Assembly (NCBI RefSeq): GCF_014202425.1
Contig: NZ_JACHGT010000017.1
Location: forward strand, 1 to 64,000
Length of the DNA: 64,000 bases
Direction of reading: 5' to 3'
Origin: Phytomonospora endophytica
GTDB lineage: Bacteria > Actinomycetota > Actinomycetes > Mycobacteriales > Micromonosporaceae
Below are positions 33,208 through 41,599 of the stretch, one piece after another (positions within the stretch are counted from its first letter, which is position 1; the number at the start of each line of letters is the position of its first letter). Both the position numbers and the translations under genes were made by a program. The notes under the pieces are model-generated. The model had not been told where the DNA came from, did not search any database, and saw only the letters and a list, made by a program, of their open reading frames with translations.

Positions 33208-34868
33208 TGCCGTACTCCGTCCCGTCGGCGCACTCGCCGCCGTGTCGGCGTTGCCGGCGGTGCGGGCGTGGGTGGTGTGGATGCGTCGGGCAGTAGTGGC
33301 TCGGCCTGGTGCTCGACGACGGGGACCGGGCGAAACCGTGATGCCGGTGGCGTTCCGGGTGCTGGTTTCGGTCGCGGCGTGGCAGGCAGGAATGGATTGT
33401 CCGTGGTGTGCCAGGCGGGTCGGTGATATGTCCGAGCAGACCGGTACGCCGGCGCGTAGGCCCCGCCCGGTGGAACGACCGCGGTGGACACGAGGGCTTC
33501 GTCTTTCGGCCAGCCGGTCTCGGTGCGCGGCCCGACACTGGCCTCGCCCCTTCTTGGGGGTTTCGGGCCTTTGGGGGGGTCGCTGTTCGGGGTGCGGGGG
33601 TGCTCGGGATCGGCGCTGTCGAAACCGCCGGGTTCTTCCCGCACCACCCCGCCCGCCCCAGGTGGTGTGCGGCGTAGCGGGGGCGCGGCCTTTCTGGCCG
33701 TCGCCGCGCGGGTGATGCCCTTGACGAGCCCGAAGGACTTGGTGAACAGCAGGGCCTGCAAGGCCGCTCCGACGGGGTTGCCGCCGAAGGGCGCGAAGGC
33801 TTTGCGCATCGGCAGGGCCAGTGCCTTGTGCATCAGCCACAACAGGGCCATCACTAGGAGCATGTCGGCGTAGGCGGCGATCGCGTCGGGCATGAGCAGG
33901 GGGTTGGTGACACGCTGCCCGTCGCGGAAGAACACCTTCATCCACAACACCAGCACCAGTGCCTGACCGACCGCCGAGACCGCGCACGCGGCGAGGGCCT
34001 TCCACCACCATCGCGTCACGGCTTCGGTGGCGGGGAGGGCGTGGCAGGCCATGGCGACGGGCCCGGTGATGGCCAGCAGCATCAACAGCAGGGTTCGCGA
34101 CACCACGCCGACCAGCAGCAGGGTCAGCATCACGGTGATCGCAATGACGAGGGTGAGCAGCAGCCAGGAGTCGGTGCCCGATACCGAGTCGCTGATCTCG
34201 GTGAGCGTGTCGGCGATCGCGTGGGTCGTGCCGGGGGTGAACCCCAGAGACAGGATCGCGTTGACCACGACGTTGACATGGACGATGACCCACGACAAAA
34301 CCCGCAGCGACAATTCCATCGCGATGGCGGCCATCACCACGCGCGGCAGGATCTCTTTGAGGGAGATGCGGGTCTGCAAGGTCTCATGCGTCATGATCCA
34401 CATTCCGCCGGTGGTGATCAGCAACAGCAACCCCGCCCGCGCGAGACCGAAGGACAGGTCGTGGAAACCCGACGGGTCGGCCGGGTCCATCACGTTCAAG
34501 GACTCCACACGCAGGTTCAAGGTGCCCGCGGTGATCGCTTCGGCCATCGCGGTCAAGGCTTCGGCGACTCTGCCGGCGACCCAGTCGGTGAGAAACCCCA
34601 GCAGGTCGTCGGGTCCCAACGGCAAGGGGACCTCACCCAGACCACCGTCGGGGCTCTCGATCTCGGGTGGATCGGACGGTTCAGGAGCATCGGCGAACAC
34701 CGCTACCGCGACGAGGGTTTCCCTCGGGCCGGTGTCAACGGTGACTCGCGGCAGCCACCAGGAGGCACTCAACCCCAAGGCGACGATCACCGCTATACGC
34801 AGCACTCGCCTCGCCCACCGGTGCCATCGACTCTGGGGCTCGGCGGAATCTTCGCCGTGGCGGTTCAC
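33201..34868 (-). CDS. VirB6/TrbL-like polytopic channel protein
   Basis: The 555-residue protein has a signal-anchor (about 21-40) and an acidic Pro-rich outer loop (PEPSDPPEIESPDGG). About seven hydrophobic helices follow, including LLLLITTGGMWIMT, LTLVIAITVMLTLLLVGVVSRTLLLMLLAITGP and ALLWLMHKALAL. The cytoplasmic tail is about 170 residues, proline-rich and disordered. This is the plan of VirB6/TrbL, the membrane pore of type IV secretion. The segment AITGPVAMACHALPATEAVTRWWWKAL is characteristic. The ATG at 34868 overlaps the pilin-like gene. Confidence 0.85.
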   Translation of the reverse strand: MNRHGEDSAEPQSRWHRWARRVLRIAVIVALGLSASWWLPRVTVDTGPRETLVAVAVFADAPEPSDPPEIESPDGGLGEVPLPLGPDDLLGFLTDWVAGRVAEALTAMAEAITAGTLNLRVESLNVMDPADPSGFHDLSFGLARAGLLLLITTGGMWIMTHETLQTRISLKEILPRVVMAAIAMELSLRVLSWVIVHVNVVVNAILSLGFTPGTTHAIADTLTEISDSVSGTDSWLLLTLVIAITVMLTLLLVGVVSRTLLLMLLAITGPVAMACHALPATEAVTRWWWKALAACAVSAVGQALVLVLWMKVFFRDGQRVTNPLLMPDAIAAYADMLLVMALLWLMHKALALPMRKAFAPFGGNPVGAALQALLFTKSFGLVKGITRAATARKAAPPLRRTPPGAGGVVREEPGGFDSADPEHPRTPNSDPPKGPKPPRRGEASVGPRTETGWPKDEALVSTAVVPPGGAYAPAYRSARTYHRPAWHTTDNPFLPATPRPKPAPGTPPASRFRPVPVVEHQAEPLLPDASTPPTPAPPATPTRRRVRRRDGVRQW

Positions 34869-35314
34869 TGGAAGCTCACCACGTAGCTCAGCAAGGCCGC
34901 CAGCACCGGCGCGAGCACCGCCAGGCCATAGCCGATGGCCGCGGCACGCAACCCGGCCTTGGCCCTGTCGGTCTCGCCGGGATCGCCGCCACCGGCGAGA
35001 TAACGCACGCCGGCGATCGTCAACAGCAGCGTCGCGAAAGCCGCGAGCAAACCCATGATCACATTGCGGATGTTGCGGATGACCGCCAGCAGCGTCTCCT
35101 GCGCCTGATTGCTCTCCTCATATCCCGGCGGAGGATCGGCGAGCTCGGCCGGGGCGGCGACCAGCACCGCGCCGTGCAGGGCCGTGGTGTCGACGTCGCC
35201 GTACCGGCTGGTGCACAACACCACCGCGGATGCCGTGACCAGCACCGCGAGGACCGCGATGTCCAGCCAGCGCCCGCGATGGCTGCTTGCTTTCGATGAC
35301 CGTGGCGTCTCCAT
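34865..35314 (-). CDS. VirB2/TrbC-like small membrane protein, first gene of the secretion operon
   Basis: The 149-residue protein has an N-terminal helix (about 17-35) and two C-terminal helices (about 85-105 and 125-146). These flank a short loop VRYLAGGGDPGETDRAKAGLRAA, the loop motif of VirB2/TrbC-like proteins (pilin or channel subunits). ATG 35314 has a GAGGGGG site. Upstream frames are not coding-like. Operator D lies about 240 bases before it, making this the promoter-proximal cistron of a six-gene transfer operon. Confidence 0.82.
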   Translation of the reverse strand: METPRSSKASSHRGRWLDIAVLAVLVTASAVVLCTSRYGDVDTTALHGAVLVAAPAELADPPPGYEESNQAQETLLAVIRNIRNVIMGLLAAFATLLLTIAGVRYLAGGGDPGETDRAKAGLRAAAIGYGLAVLAPVLAALLSYVVSFQ

Positions 35315-35550
35315 GGCACCGGCCCCCTCGTCAGACAGCTCGAAGTGAGTGAGGTGCTCCCGGCGGCGAGGTCGGCACCGACAGGCGCGGACACCCGCAC
35401 ACCCCCTTTCGGGATGGGAGATGGGTCGGCCACATCCGGTGGCATTCGGCGCCATCGACCCCGCCGACCGGGAACACCCGAGCCACCGCCGGAACCGGCG
35501 GGACTCACCCCTGAGCACAAGAACCGGGCCGATCCTGACGGGTCAATGCA

Positions 35551-35578
35551 GGCACAACGCAGGCACAACACAGGCACA
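35551..35578 (-). promoter_or_regulatory. Direct-repeat operator D (three GGCACA units) before the secretion operon
   Basis: GGCACA at 35551, 35562 and 35573 with exact 11-bp period. It lies in the gap between the sigma-like gene and the first secretion gene, 237 bases before its ATG. Its units extend to TGTGCCTG on the transcribed strand. It is the best match to operator A, which also has three units. Confidence 0.7.
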
Positions 35579-35609
35579 CCCGTCCCGGGTGCGCCCGCGT
35601 TGGACCAGG

Positions 35610-36341
35610 TCACGCCCACGATGGGACGGCTTCGCCGGCTGCTTCCGCCGCCGTGTCGAGCCAGGCGAGCAGACGGCGTTCGGCTCGCGAGCGACGCTGC
35701 CACACCGCCGCGACCGACACTCTCGCCACCCGCGCCGCCTCGGCCACCGGCACCGACTCCAGCCGAGTCGCGCCGATCAGGTCGGCCTCCCCCGGCGTGA
35801 TCACACACGCCGCCACCGCCCGAGCGAGGACGACGTCAGGATGGCGGCACATCAACGCCGGCCTTTCTACAACGACATTCGCGACCGAAGCGGCGGCTCG
35901 GCGATCGGCACGCACCAGCCGCATCCCCGCGGCGTTCGCCGCCGCCCGCAGCCGCCGAAACACCCCCGGCGCTGCCAGGTCGATGCCCCCGACCGCGCCG
36001 AGGAACCCGACAACGAGTTCACTGTTGACATCGTCGGGATCGGCATCGGTGTGCCCGATGATCCGGGCGGCCAGGAAACGCAGCGACGGCAGCGCCAAAC
36101 CGACCGCGACCAGCTGCCACACCGGATCGACACGTGCCTGACACAGCACGGCACGCCACAGCCTGTCCCGCGTGTCCGACGGCGTCACCGGCGACAACAG
36201 CAACCCGGCGACCTCATCGAGCCGGAGCTCACCGCTCCAGTCCAACACTCCGGAAAGCACCACCCGCGGATCGGATGCCAGGCGCGCGAACTCCTCGGCG
36301 GCGAGATCGAGTGCCGCCCGGGCCTTGGTGTGGCTTGACAT
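35610..36341 (-). CDS. Sigma-factor-like DNA-binding protein
   Basis: The 243-residue protein begins at ATG 36341 with a strong GGAGGTGGG site. The C-terminal part (LIGATRLESVPVAEAARVARVSVAAVWQRRSRAERRL) is a sigma region-4-like helix-turn-helix. The N-terminal 150 residues (DRLWRAVLCQARVDPVWQLVAVGLALPSLR, DADPDDVNSELVVGFLGAVGGIDL) resemble a degenerate sigma region 2. Such sigma-like proteins sit beside conjugation genes in several actinomycete islands. It is transcribed towards the secretion operon and preceded by operator E. Confidence 0.72.
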   Translation of the reverse strand: MSSHTKARAALDLAAEEFARLASDPRVVLSGVLDWSGELRLDEVAGLLLSPVTPSDTRDRLWRAVLCQARVDPVWQLVAVGLALPSLRFLAARIIGHTDADPDDVNSELVVGFLGAVGGIDLAAPGVFRRLRAAANAAGMRLVRADRRAAASVANVVVERPALMCRHPDVVLARAVAACVITPGEADLIGATRLESVPVAEAARVARVSVAAVWQRRSRAERRLLAWLDTAAEAAGEAVPSWA

Positions 36342-36782
36342 GGCCCACCTCCTGAAAGATCGCGGCCGCGCAGACCACCCGCACGGCCCTCGACCTCCAT
36401 GGCCTCACCCCGCGGGCACAGCAGCGGCACAGCCACTCCCCCACCTCAGGCGTGGACAGAGCCGCCGTGCCTGACGTGTGCCTCAGCTGCTGGACCCCGA
36501 GGCCCTGGGCGGTCTCGACTTCCTGGTGACGAACAGCCACCCGACCTCGCCGAAGAGATCGGCGCACTCTCACCCACCGGGCGGACAGAACACCTCCCGG
36601 CCCCGACCCCATTTGGTCGGATTTAGACGTAGCCTGGAACCGAGGGCCTGTGAACGTGCGTCCCCATCGTGGACATCGGCCCCTGTGGTCTCGACGGCTT
36701 GACGAGTTTCGTCGCCGGGGTCTGCGGCGTACCGGTAGACGTCTTCTCGCACTACCGGACCCCAACCGCCTGAGGTCCCACA
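36342..36782. other. Divergent gap holding operator E
   Basis: The 441 bases between the sigma-like gene (minus) and the STAS gene (plus) contain operator E near the minus-strand start. A TTTAGACGTAG-like stretch (36620-36631) could be part of the STAS promoter. No gene, att core or tRNA is recognised, although the right border of the island should be near here. Confidence 0.5.
36415..36431 (-). promoter_or_regulatory. Direct-repeat operator E (two GGCACA units, 11-bp period)
   Basis: GGCACA at 36415 and 36426, 74 bases upstream of the sigma-like gene start. It is the right-most of five equivalent sites and the closest to its gene. Confidence 0.6.
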
Positions 36783-37121
36783 GTGATACTCATGACCAAT
36801 TCCGATGTCGTGGCCGACGTGGCGGAACTGCGCCTCGACGGCGAACTCGATATCAGCAACGCGAACTCGCTCCGGAGTGTCCTGTCGGACCTGGGCGGGT
36901 CGACAGCACCGCCGCGCATCCTCGTCGACCTGTCGAAACTCGCCGCGTGCGACAGCACCGGGCTGAGTGTGTTCGTCGCCGCGGCCAAACACTGCGCGGA
37001 GGCCGGAGGATGGCTGCGCCTGACCAAAGCCCGCCCTCATGTCGCCCGGCTCCTGGTCGTCACCGGCCTGACCGCCCTCGCCGACGACGATGGCCTGCCG
37101 CTCCCCGGCCCGGGTGCGTGA
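36783..37121 (+). CDS. STAS-domain anti-sigma factor antagonist
   Basis: The 112-residue protein is a single STAS domain. It has ELRLDGELDISNANSLRSVL, a strand ILVDLSKLAACDSTGLSVFV with the phosphorylatable serine in D-S-T-G, and a last helix VARLLVVTGLTALADDDG. Such proteins release a sigma factor by binding its anti-sigma kinase, which inactivates them by phosphorylating the serine. The GTG at 36783 has a GAGG site; an ATG at 36792 is possible. No kinase or sigma gene is adjacent, so it acts as an orphan. It is the first plausible non-island gene on this side. Confidence 0.88.
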   Translation: MILMTNSDVVADVAELRLDGELDISNANSLRSVLSDLGGSTAPPRILVDLSKLAACDSTGLSVFVAAAKHCAEAGGWLRLTKARPHVARLLVVTGLTALADDDGLPLPGPGA

Positions 37122-37334
37122 GTCATGGACGGCGCCGAGATCCAGGTCGCACACCGGCTGGACGGCACCGGCGCCGGATCTAAACCTCGCCGATGCTCCC
37201 GAGGTGCCTTGCCGTCCGCCGCCATCTCGTAGATCCCGCTGTCGCGAGCCGATGCTCGGTCGGTGCCGGCGACACCACAGCGGTAAGACTCATACTCCCC
37301 TGGCCGGATCGCGACTCCCCCGGCGGTGGGGCCC

Positions 37335-39185
37335 CTAACCGCCGAGCGCCTCTCGCGCGGCCCGTGACTTCTTATAGCGCCAGGGCAAGTACAACGCGGT
37401 CCCGTAGACCGCCAGCCCCAGCAGGAGCATCGCGATCGCGACGGGGTAGGCGAAGTCACCGAGGTAGGTGGCCAGGAACCACGACTTCTCGCGTTGGCCG
37501 AACAGCAGCATCCCGGTGGCCACCAGGCCCTGCGGGAACAGCGGAAGCCACCCGGTGCCCCAGCAGATCCCCACGATCGTCCGCTCCTTCTTGGGCAGGT
37601 CCTCCAGCTTGAAGTCGGCGAGGACGCGCTTGACGCCGTCTTCGCCCCTGACCGTGCGGGTCGAGGCCGCCTTGCCGGTGCGCATCGCCTGGAGCAGGTC
37701 GGGTCCGTGGGTGACCAGCCTGTGGTGTGCCAGGCGCCCGAACCACCAGGAGAACAGCGCGCCGGAGGCGACGCCGACGGGCACCGTCAGCCAGGTCAGC
37801 CAGGCCGTGCCGGTGATCAGCCCTGCGGCGAGGGCGCCGGCGGCGGGTACGCAGGTCAGCGGGACACCCAGCAGCATCACGTAGACGAGGCCGGACACCT
37901 GCCCCTCGTTGTCGCCGAGTCCCAGCGGGTTCGCGCCGCGTTTGTGCGGGTCGGTGAGCGGGATCAGCATGTACACCGAGACCAGGGCCGCCAGTCCGGC
38001 CGCGCCGCCGAGGGCCGCGGGCAGCAACCCCAGCACGATCGGCCACGCCGAGTCCTCTCCGGAGACCGCGGTGAGGGCCACCGTCAGCACCGCGCTGATC
38101 GGCCCGAAGACCGCCACCCACGCCAGCTGCCGGCCGCGCACGTCGGCCCGGGCCGCTCCCGGGGTCAGCAGCGTCATCCACAGCGCGGTGCCGTCGGAAC
38201 CGAAGACGTTGGCGGCCAGGCCCGAGGCCATCACCAGCACGACCAGCCCGGTGTAGGGCGCCATGCCCCACCAGCCGACCAGCACCGGCAGGAGGCAAAA
38301 GGCCACGCCGTAGACGATCGCGAACCACATGTGGTTGATCCGCAGCAGATCGCGGGACCAGCCGCGCAGCTCCTTGGCCAGCACCGCGCCGACCGGGCCG
38401 TTGCCGCCGAGGCGGGCTCTGCCGGCGGTGTGGACACGCGGCCGAGCGGGCTTGACGGTGAGTCGCCGGCGCAGCATCCGCGCCCAGGTCAGCAGCATCA
38501 CGACGAGCAGGACGGCCATCGCCGCCAGCAGACCGGCCGCCAGGCCCCACTCACCGCGTCCAGCGGCGTCCACCGCCCGCACAGGCCAGCCCGAAGGCAG
38601 CCAGCCGACGATGTCGTCCAGGACGGCCGGTCCCTTCGCCCCCCAGCGCTGGGTCAGCGCCGCCACCAGGGCCCAGCCCTGTGCCAGCAGCGCCAACGCA
38701 CCGGCCCACACGAAGGCCACGATCGCCGCGCCGAGATGCGTCCGCAGCAGGATTCCGGCCACGGCGTTGACGAAGCGCGCCAGCAGGACCACGAAGGCCA
38801 GCTCCAGCAGCATCGCCGGGACCGCCACCACGAGGGTCTCGGGTCCGGCCTGCACGGCGTAGGGCAGCAGCGCGGCGAAAGCCACCAACGCGATCGCCGG
38901 CCCGAAGCCGACGAAGGAGGAGGCCAGCAACCCGGCGGCCAGCTTGCGCGGGGTCAACGGCAGCACCGCGAAGTTCTCCGGCTTGAGCACCTCGCCGCCA
39001 CCGACGATCAGCGGCGCGATCGCCCAGCCCAGCACCCACAGGCCCAGCAACCCCGCCAGGGCCGTGCCGTCGGAGAATCCAAGGTAGATGGTCGCACCGG
39101 CCAGCACCAGGCCGATCACCACGGCGGAGGCGGTGTAGGCCGCCTTCTGCCCGCGCAGCGAGTGACGCAGGACCGCCACCCGCAT
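37335..39185 (-). CDS. ABC transporter permease
   Basis: The 616-residue integral membrane protein has about 14 hydrophobic helices in two similar halves. They are separated by a basic loop (MLRRRLTVKPARPRVH) and a cytoplasmic stretch near the C-terminus (RTVRGEDGVKRVLADFKLEDLPKKERTIVG). It is transcribed with the ATPase gene ending six bases upstream (a TTG start would overlap it), and together they form an ABC-2 type exporter. The substrate is unknown. ATG 39185 was chosen; the frame is open further upstream over the ATPase gene. Confidence 0.82.
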   Translation of the reverse strand: MRVAVLRHSLRGQKAAYTASAVVIGLVLAGATIYLGFSDGTALAGLLGLWVLGWAIAPLIVGGGEVLKPENFAVLPLTPRKLAAGLLASSFVGFGPAIALVAFAALLPYAVQAGPETLVVAVPAMLLELAFVVLLARFVNAVAGILLRTHLGAAIVAFVWAGALALLAQGWALVAALTQRWGAKGPAVLDDIVGWLPSGWPVRAVDAAGRGEWGLAAGLLAAMAVLLVVMLLTWARMLRRRLTVKPARPRVHTAGRARLGGNGPVGAVLAKELRGWSRDLLRINHMWFAIVYGVAFCLLPVLVGWWGMAPYTGLVVLVMASGLAANVFGSDGTALWMTLLTPGAARADVRGRQLAWVAVFGPISAVLTVALTAVSGEDSAWPIVLGLLPAALGGAAGLAALVSVYMLIPLTDPHKRGANPLGLGDNEGQVSGLVYVMLLGVPLTCVPAAGALAAGLITGTAWLTWLTVPVGVASGALFSWWFGRLAHHRLVTHGPDLLQAMRTGKAASTRTVRGEDGVKRVLADFKLEDLPKKERTIVGICWGTGWLPLFPQGLVATGMLLFGQREKSWFLATYLGDFAYPVAIAMLLLGLAVYGTALYLPWRYKKSRAAREALGG

Positions 39186-39190
39186 CGCGA

Positions 39191-39946
39191 TCAAGACGCC
39201 AGCCACGCCAGGCCCTCCGCACCCTCGACACGACCGCCGACCAGGTCCACGAACACGTCCTCCAGGCCACGTCCGGCCTTGACCTCCCCGACCGTCCCCG
39301 ACACCGCCACGCGCCCACGGTCGATCACGGCCACGTGGTCGCAGATGTGCTCCACCAGCGCCATCACGTGGCTGGACATCACCACCGAGCCGCCACCGTC
39401 GATGAAGCGGCGCAGGATCCTGCGCACGGTCAGCGCGGACACCGGGTCGACCGCCTCGAAGGGCTCGTCGAGGACCAGCAGCCGGGGCGCGTGCAGCAGC
39501 GCCACCGCCAGCCCGATCTTTTTGCGCATGCCGGTGGAGTATTCCGAGACCAGGGTCTTCTCCGCCTCGACGAGCTCCAGCACGGTCAGCAGCTCCTCGG
39601 CCCGTGCATCCACCGCGGAGCGGTCGAGCCCGCGCAGGAGACCCAGGTAGGTCAACACCTCCCGGCCGGTGAGCCGCTCGGGCATGCCCAGGGAGTCGGG
39701 CAGGACGCCCAGCAGTTCCTTGGCGCGCTCGGGCTCGGTCCACACGTCGACGCCGAAGACCTCCGCACGCCCGGCGTCCGGCCGTAGCAACCCGACCGCC
39801 ATGGACAGCGAGGTGGTCTTCCCCGCGCCGTTGAGGCCGACGAGGCCGTAGAAGGAACCGGCCGGGACGGTCAAGGACAGGTCGTCGACGGCGGGTTTGC
39901 CGCCGAAGGCCTTTGTCAGGCCGGTCAGTCGCAGGGCGTCGGGCAT
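39191..39946 (-). CDS. ABC transporter ATP-binding protein
   Basis: The 251-residue protein carries Walker A LNGAGKTTS, the Q-loop region, the signature YSTGMRKKIGLAVALLH (STGM variant of LSGGQ) and Walker B LLVLDEPFEAVDP, with the switch histidine in SSHVMALVEHICD. ABC-2 exporters have this type of ATPase. The ATG at 39946 has an excellent GGAGGAAG site. It energises the permease encoded next. No regulator is adjacent. Confidence 0.93.
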   Translation of the reverse strand: MPDALRLTGLTKAFGGKPAVDDLSLTVPAGSFYGLVGLNGAGKTTSLSMAVGLLRPDAGRAEVFGVDVWTEPERAKELLGVLPDSLGMPERLTGREVLTYLGLLRGLDRSAVDARAEELLTVLELVEAEKTLVSEYSTGMRKKIGLAVALLHAPRLLVLDEPFEAVDPVSALTVRRILRRFIDGGGSVVMSSHVMALVEHICDHVAVIDRGRVAVSGTVGEVKAGRGLEDVFVDLVGGRVEGAEGLAWLAS

Positions 39947-40134
39947 GTCTTCCTCCAGGGTCCCCTTGACGGTAGGGCCGGAATCCGGGGCGATCGTCCA
40001 CCGGTGGGAGGACACCGCGGGTCGCCTCGCGGGTGGAGATGCCCTCCTCGCGGAGGAGCCTAGGTCGCCGCTAGGGAGGAGGATGTCCCCTGCGCCCTTC
40101 CCGGGACAACCCCGACCAATCGCCCGGCCGGCCG

Positions 40135-41067
40135 CTAGGCGAGGTACGCGCGAAGACCAGCGGCCAAAGCGCTCGCGAGCTTCTGGCGCCAGACGGGATC
40201 CTTGGTGAGGGCCGCGTCCTTGGTGTTGCGCATGTTGGCGCACTCGACCATCACCTTCGGCACATCCGAGAGGATCAACCCGCCCATGTCGCTGCGGGGA
40301 TTGATGCCATCGGTGCCCATGTACGTGGACGTCTGGACGACCTTGCCGCCGACCAGCGCGTCCCTCAGCGCGACGGCCAAGGCGTGCGACTCGTGCACGA
40401 TGTCGTCGGTGTAGCCGTTGACGAGTTTGGGCTCCATGATGTGGAAGCCGCGGCCGGTCGTCGAACCCCAGTCGGCGTGTAGGGAGACCGACAGGTCGGC
40501 CTCGTTGCCGATCGCGGCCCGGTCGGTGATGCAGGGCCCGACACCGCTGTCGGAGTCGCGGGTGAAGGTGACGATCGCGCCGGCCTTCTCCAGTTCGGTC
40601 TTGAGCCGCTGCGCGACGTCCCAGGCGAAGGCGTGCTCGGGATAGGAGCCGTCGTAGGTCTTCGTGCCGATGGCGTCGCAGGCCTTGGTACCGGTGCCGA
40701 CATCGACGAGCTTGTCGATGATCTCGGGGTGGTCGGCGTTGCCGCCGTAGTGACCGGGGTCGATGGCGATGCGGGCACCGTAAAGCGGGTCGCCGTCCGG
40801 ATCGGCCTTCGGCGCCCCCGGCGGAGACTTCTTCCCCGGCCAGATGGTCGACCCCGGCGCGGGGTCGCCCGGGTCGGAGAAGGGCGCGAGGACACCGTCG
40901 GTGGGGTCGGGCGCGGCGAGCGCGCCGGGGTCGGCGCTTTCGCTCGTCGAAACGTACGGCGGGGTGTCCTCGGCGCGATCACCCCCACCGGAGCCGGACT
41001 CGGTGGAGCAGGCGGCGAGAACGGCGAGGAGGGCAAAAACGAGCGGAACGTGCAGGGGCTTGGGCAT
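40135..41067 (-). CDS. Lipoprotein N-acetylmuramoyl-L-alanine amidase (Amidase_3)
   Basis: The 310-residue protein has a lipoprotein signal (LLAVLAACS lipobox) and an acidic, Pro-rich linker. An Amidase_3 domain follows, whose zinc ligands and catalytic residues are visible: IDPGHYGG, the glutamate in SYPEHAFAWD, the histidine in VSLHADWG, and the glutamate in VMVECANMRN. Such enzymes cut the bond between muramic acid and the stem peptide in peptidoglycan. It would act outside the cell tethered to the membrane. It stands alone. Confidence 0.9.
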   Translation of the reverse strand: MPKPLHVPLVFALLAVLAACSTESGSGGGDRAEDTPPYVSTSESADPGALAAPDPTDGVLAPFSDPGDPAPGSTIWPGKKSPPGAPKADPDGDPLYGARIAIDPGHYGGNADHPEIIDKLVDVGTGTKACDAIGTKTYDGSYPEHAFAWDVAQRLKTELEKAGAIVTFTRDSDSGVGPCITDRAAIGNEADLSVSLHADWGSTTGRGFHIMEPKLVNGYTDDIVHESHALAVALRDALVGGKVVQTSTYMGTDGINPRSDMGGLILSDVPKVMVECANMRNTKDAALTKDPVWRQKLASALAAGLRAYLA

Positions 41068-41110
41068 GGAGTCCTTCGAAAAGGCGAACGAGCTGGCGGC
41101 CGCTAGGAGG

Positions 41111-41557
41111 TCATTCTTCAGTGGGATCTGACAGTAGTCTTCGCAGGGTCGCCGCGACCGATCTCGCTTCCACCATTTGCGAGTCCAGACGCTTCTTTCG
41201 CGCGCCCCACCCTTCGGCTCTTTCTATCGCTTCGTCCAGAAAATCGAGCAGTTCGATTTGCGCATTATCGCCTGGGCTTTCCGGGAGCGCCACTTGAACG
41301 ACCAGCGTCTGAGGTTCCTCTAGGAAACGTCCGGTACGCATGCCAGCGAACCGGGGAGCATAGACTTCTCCGGGGACTATGAAGGTAACGGCCAGTCCGA
41401 ACGGATCCGGCGGGCCGTCGCCCGCAGCGTGGACGAGCGCCCGCTGGAGGGCATTGATCGCCGAGGTCCAGCGTTTATCCTCGAAGCCTCCGCCAATAAT
41501 CGAAGTAATCGAAAAGGAGGGAGAGGACTCATTATTTGAGATTCCACTCTTATCCAT
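41111..41557 (-). CDS. Orphan small protein, AT-richer than neighbours, immunity-like
   Basis: The 148-residue soluble protein (MDKSGISNNESSPSFSITS start at ATG 41557) is built of strand-helix alternation with a long C-terminal helix (DFLDEAIERAEGWGARKKRLDSQM). The DNA is visibly less GC-rich than the flanking genes. In that respect it resembles the candidate immunity genes of the Rhs locus at 52686 and 56285. Next to it lies the 5'-truncated FG-GAP protein gene. The function is not recognised; immunity to a lost toxin is a guess from context. Confidence 0.55.
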   Translation of the reverse strand: MDKSGISNNESSPSFSITSIIGGGFEDKRWTSAINALQRALVHAAGDGPPDPFGLAVTFIVPGEVYAPRFAGMRTGRFLEEPQTLVVQVALPESPGDNAQIELLDFLDEAIERAEGWGARKKRLDSQMVEARSVAATLRRLLSDPTEE

Positions 41558-41599
41558 TGCCACAATCCTAGATCCATACTTCCAGCGTGCTTTTCCAGA

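Noticed and set aside
37494-39650. A 718-codon plus-strand frame opposite the ABC transporter genes
   Set aside because: It is the antisense shadow of a GC-rich operon; its composition (Gln/Arg/His-rich) is that of antisense frames and the minus-strand products are recognisable.
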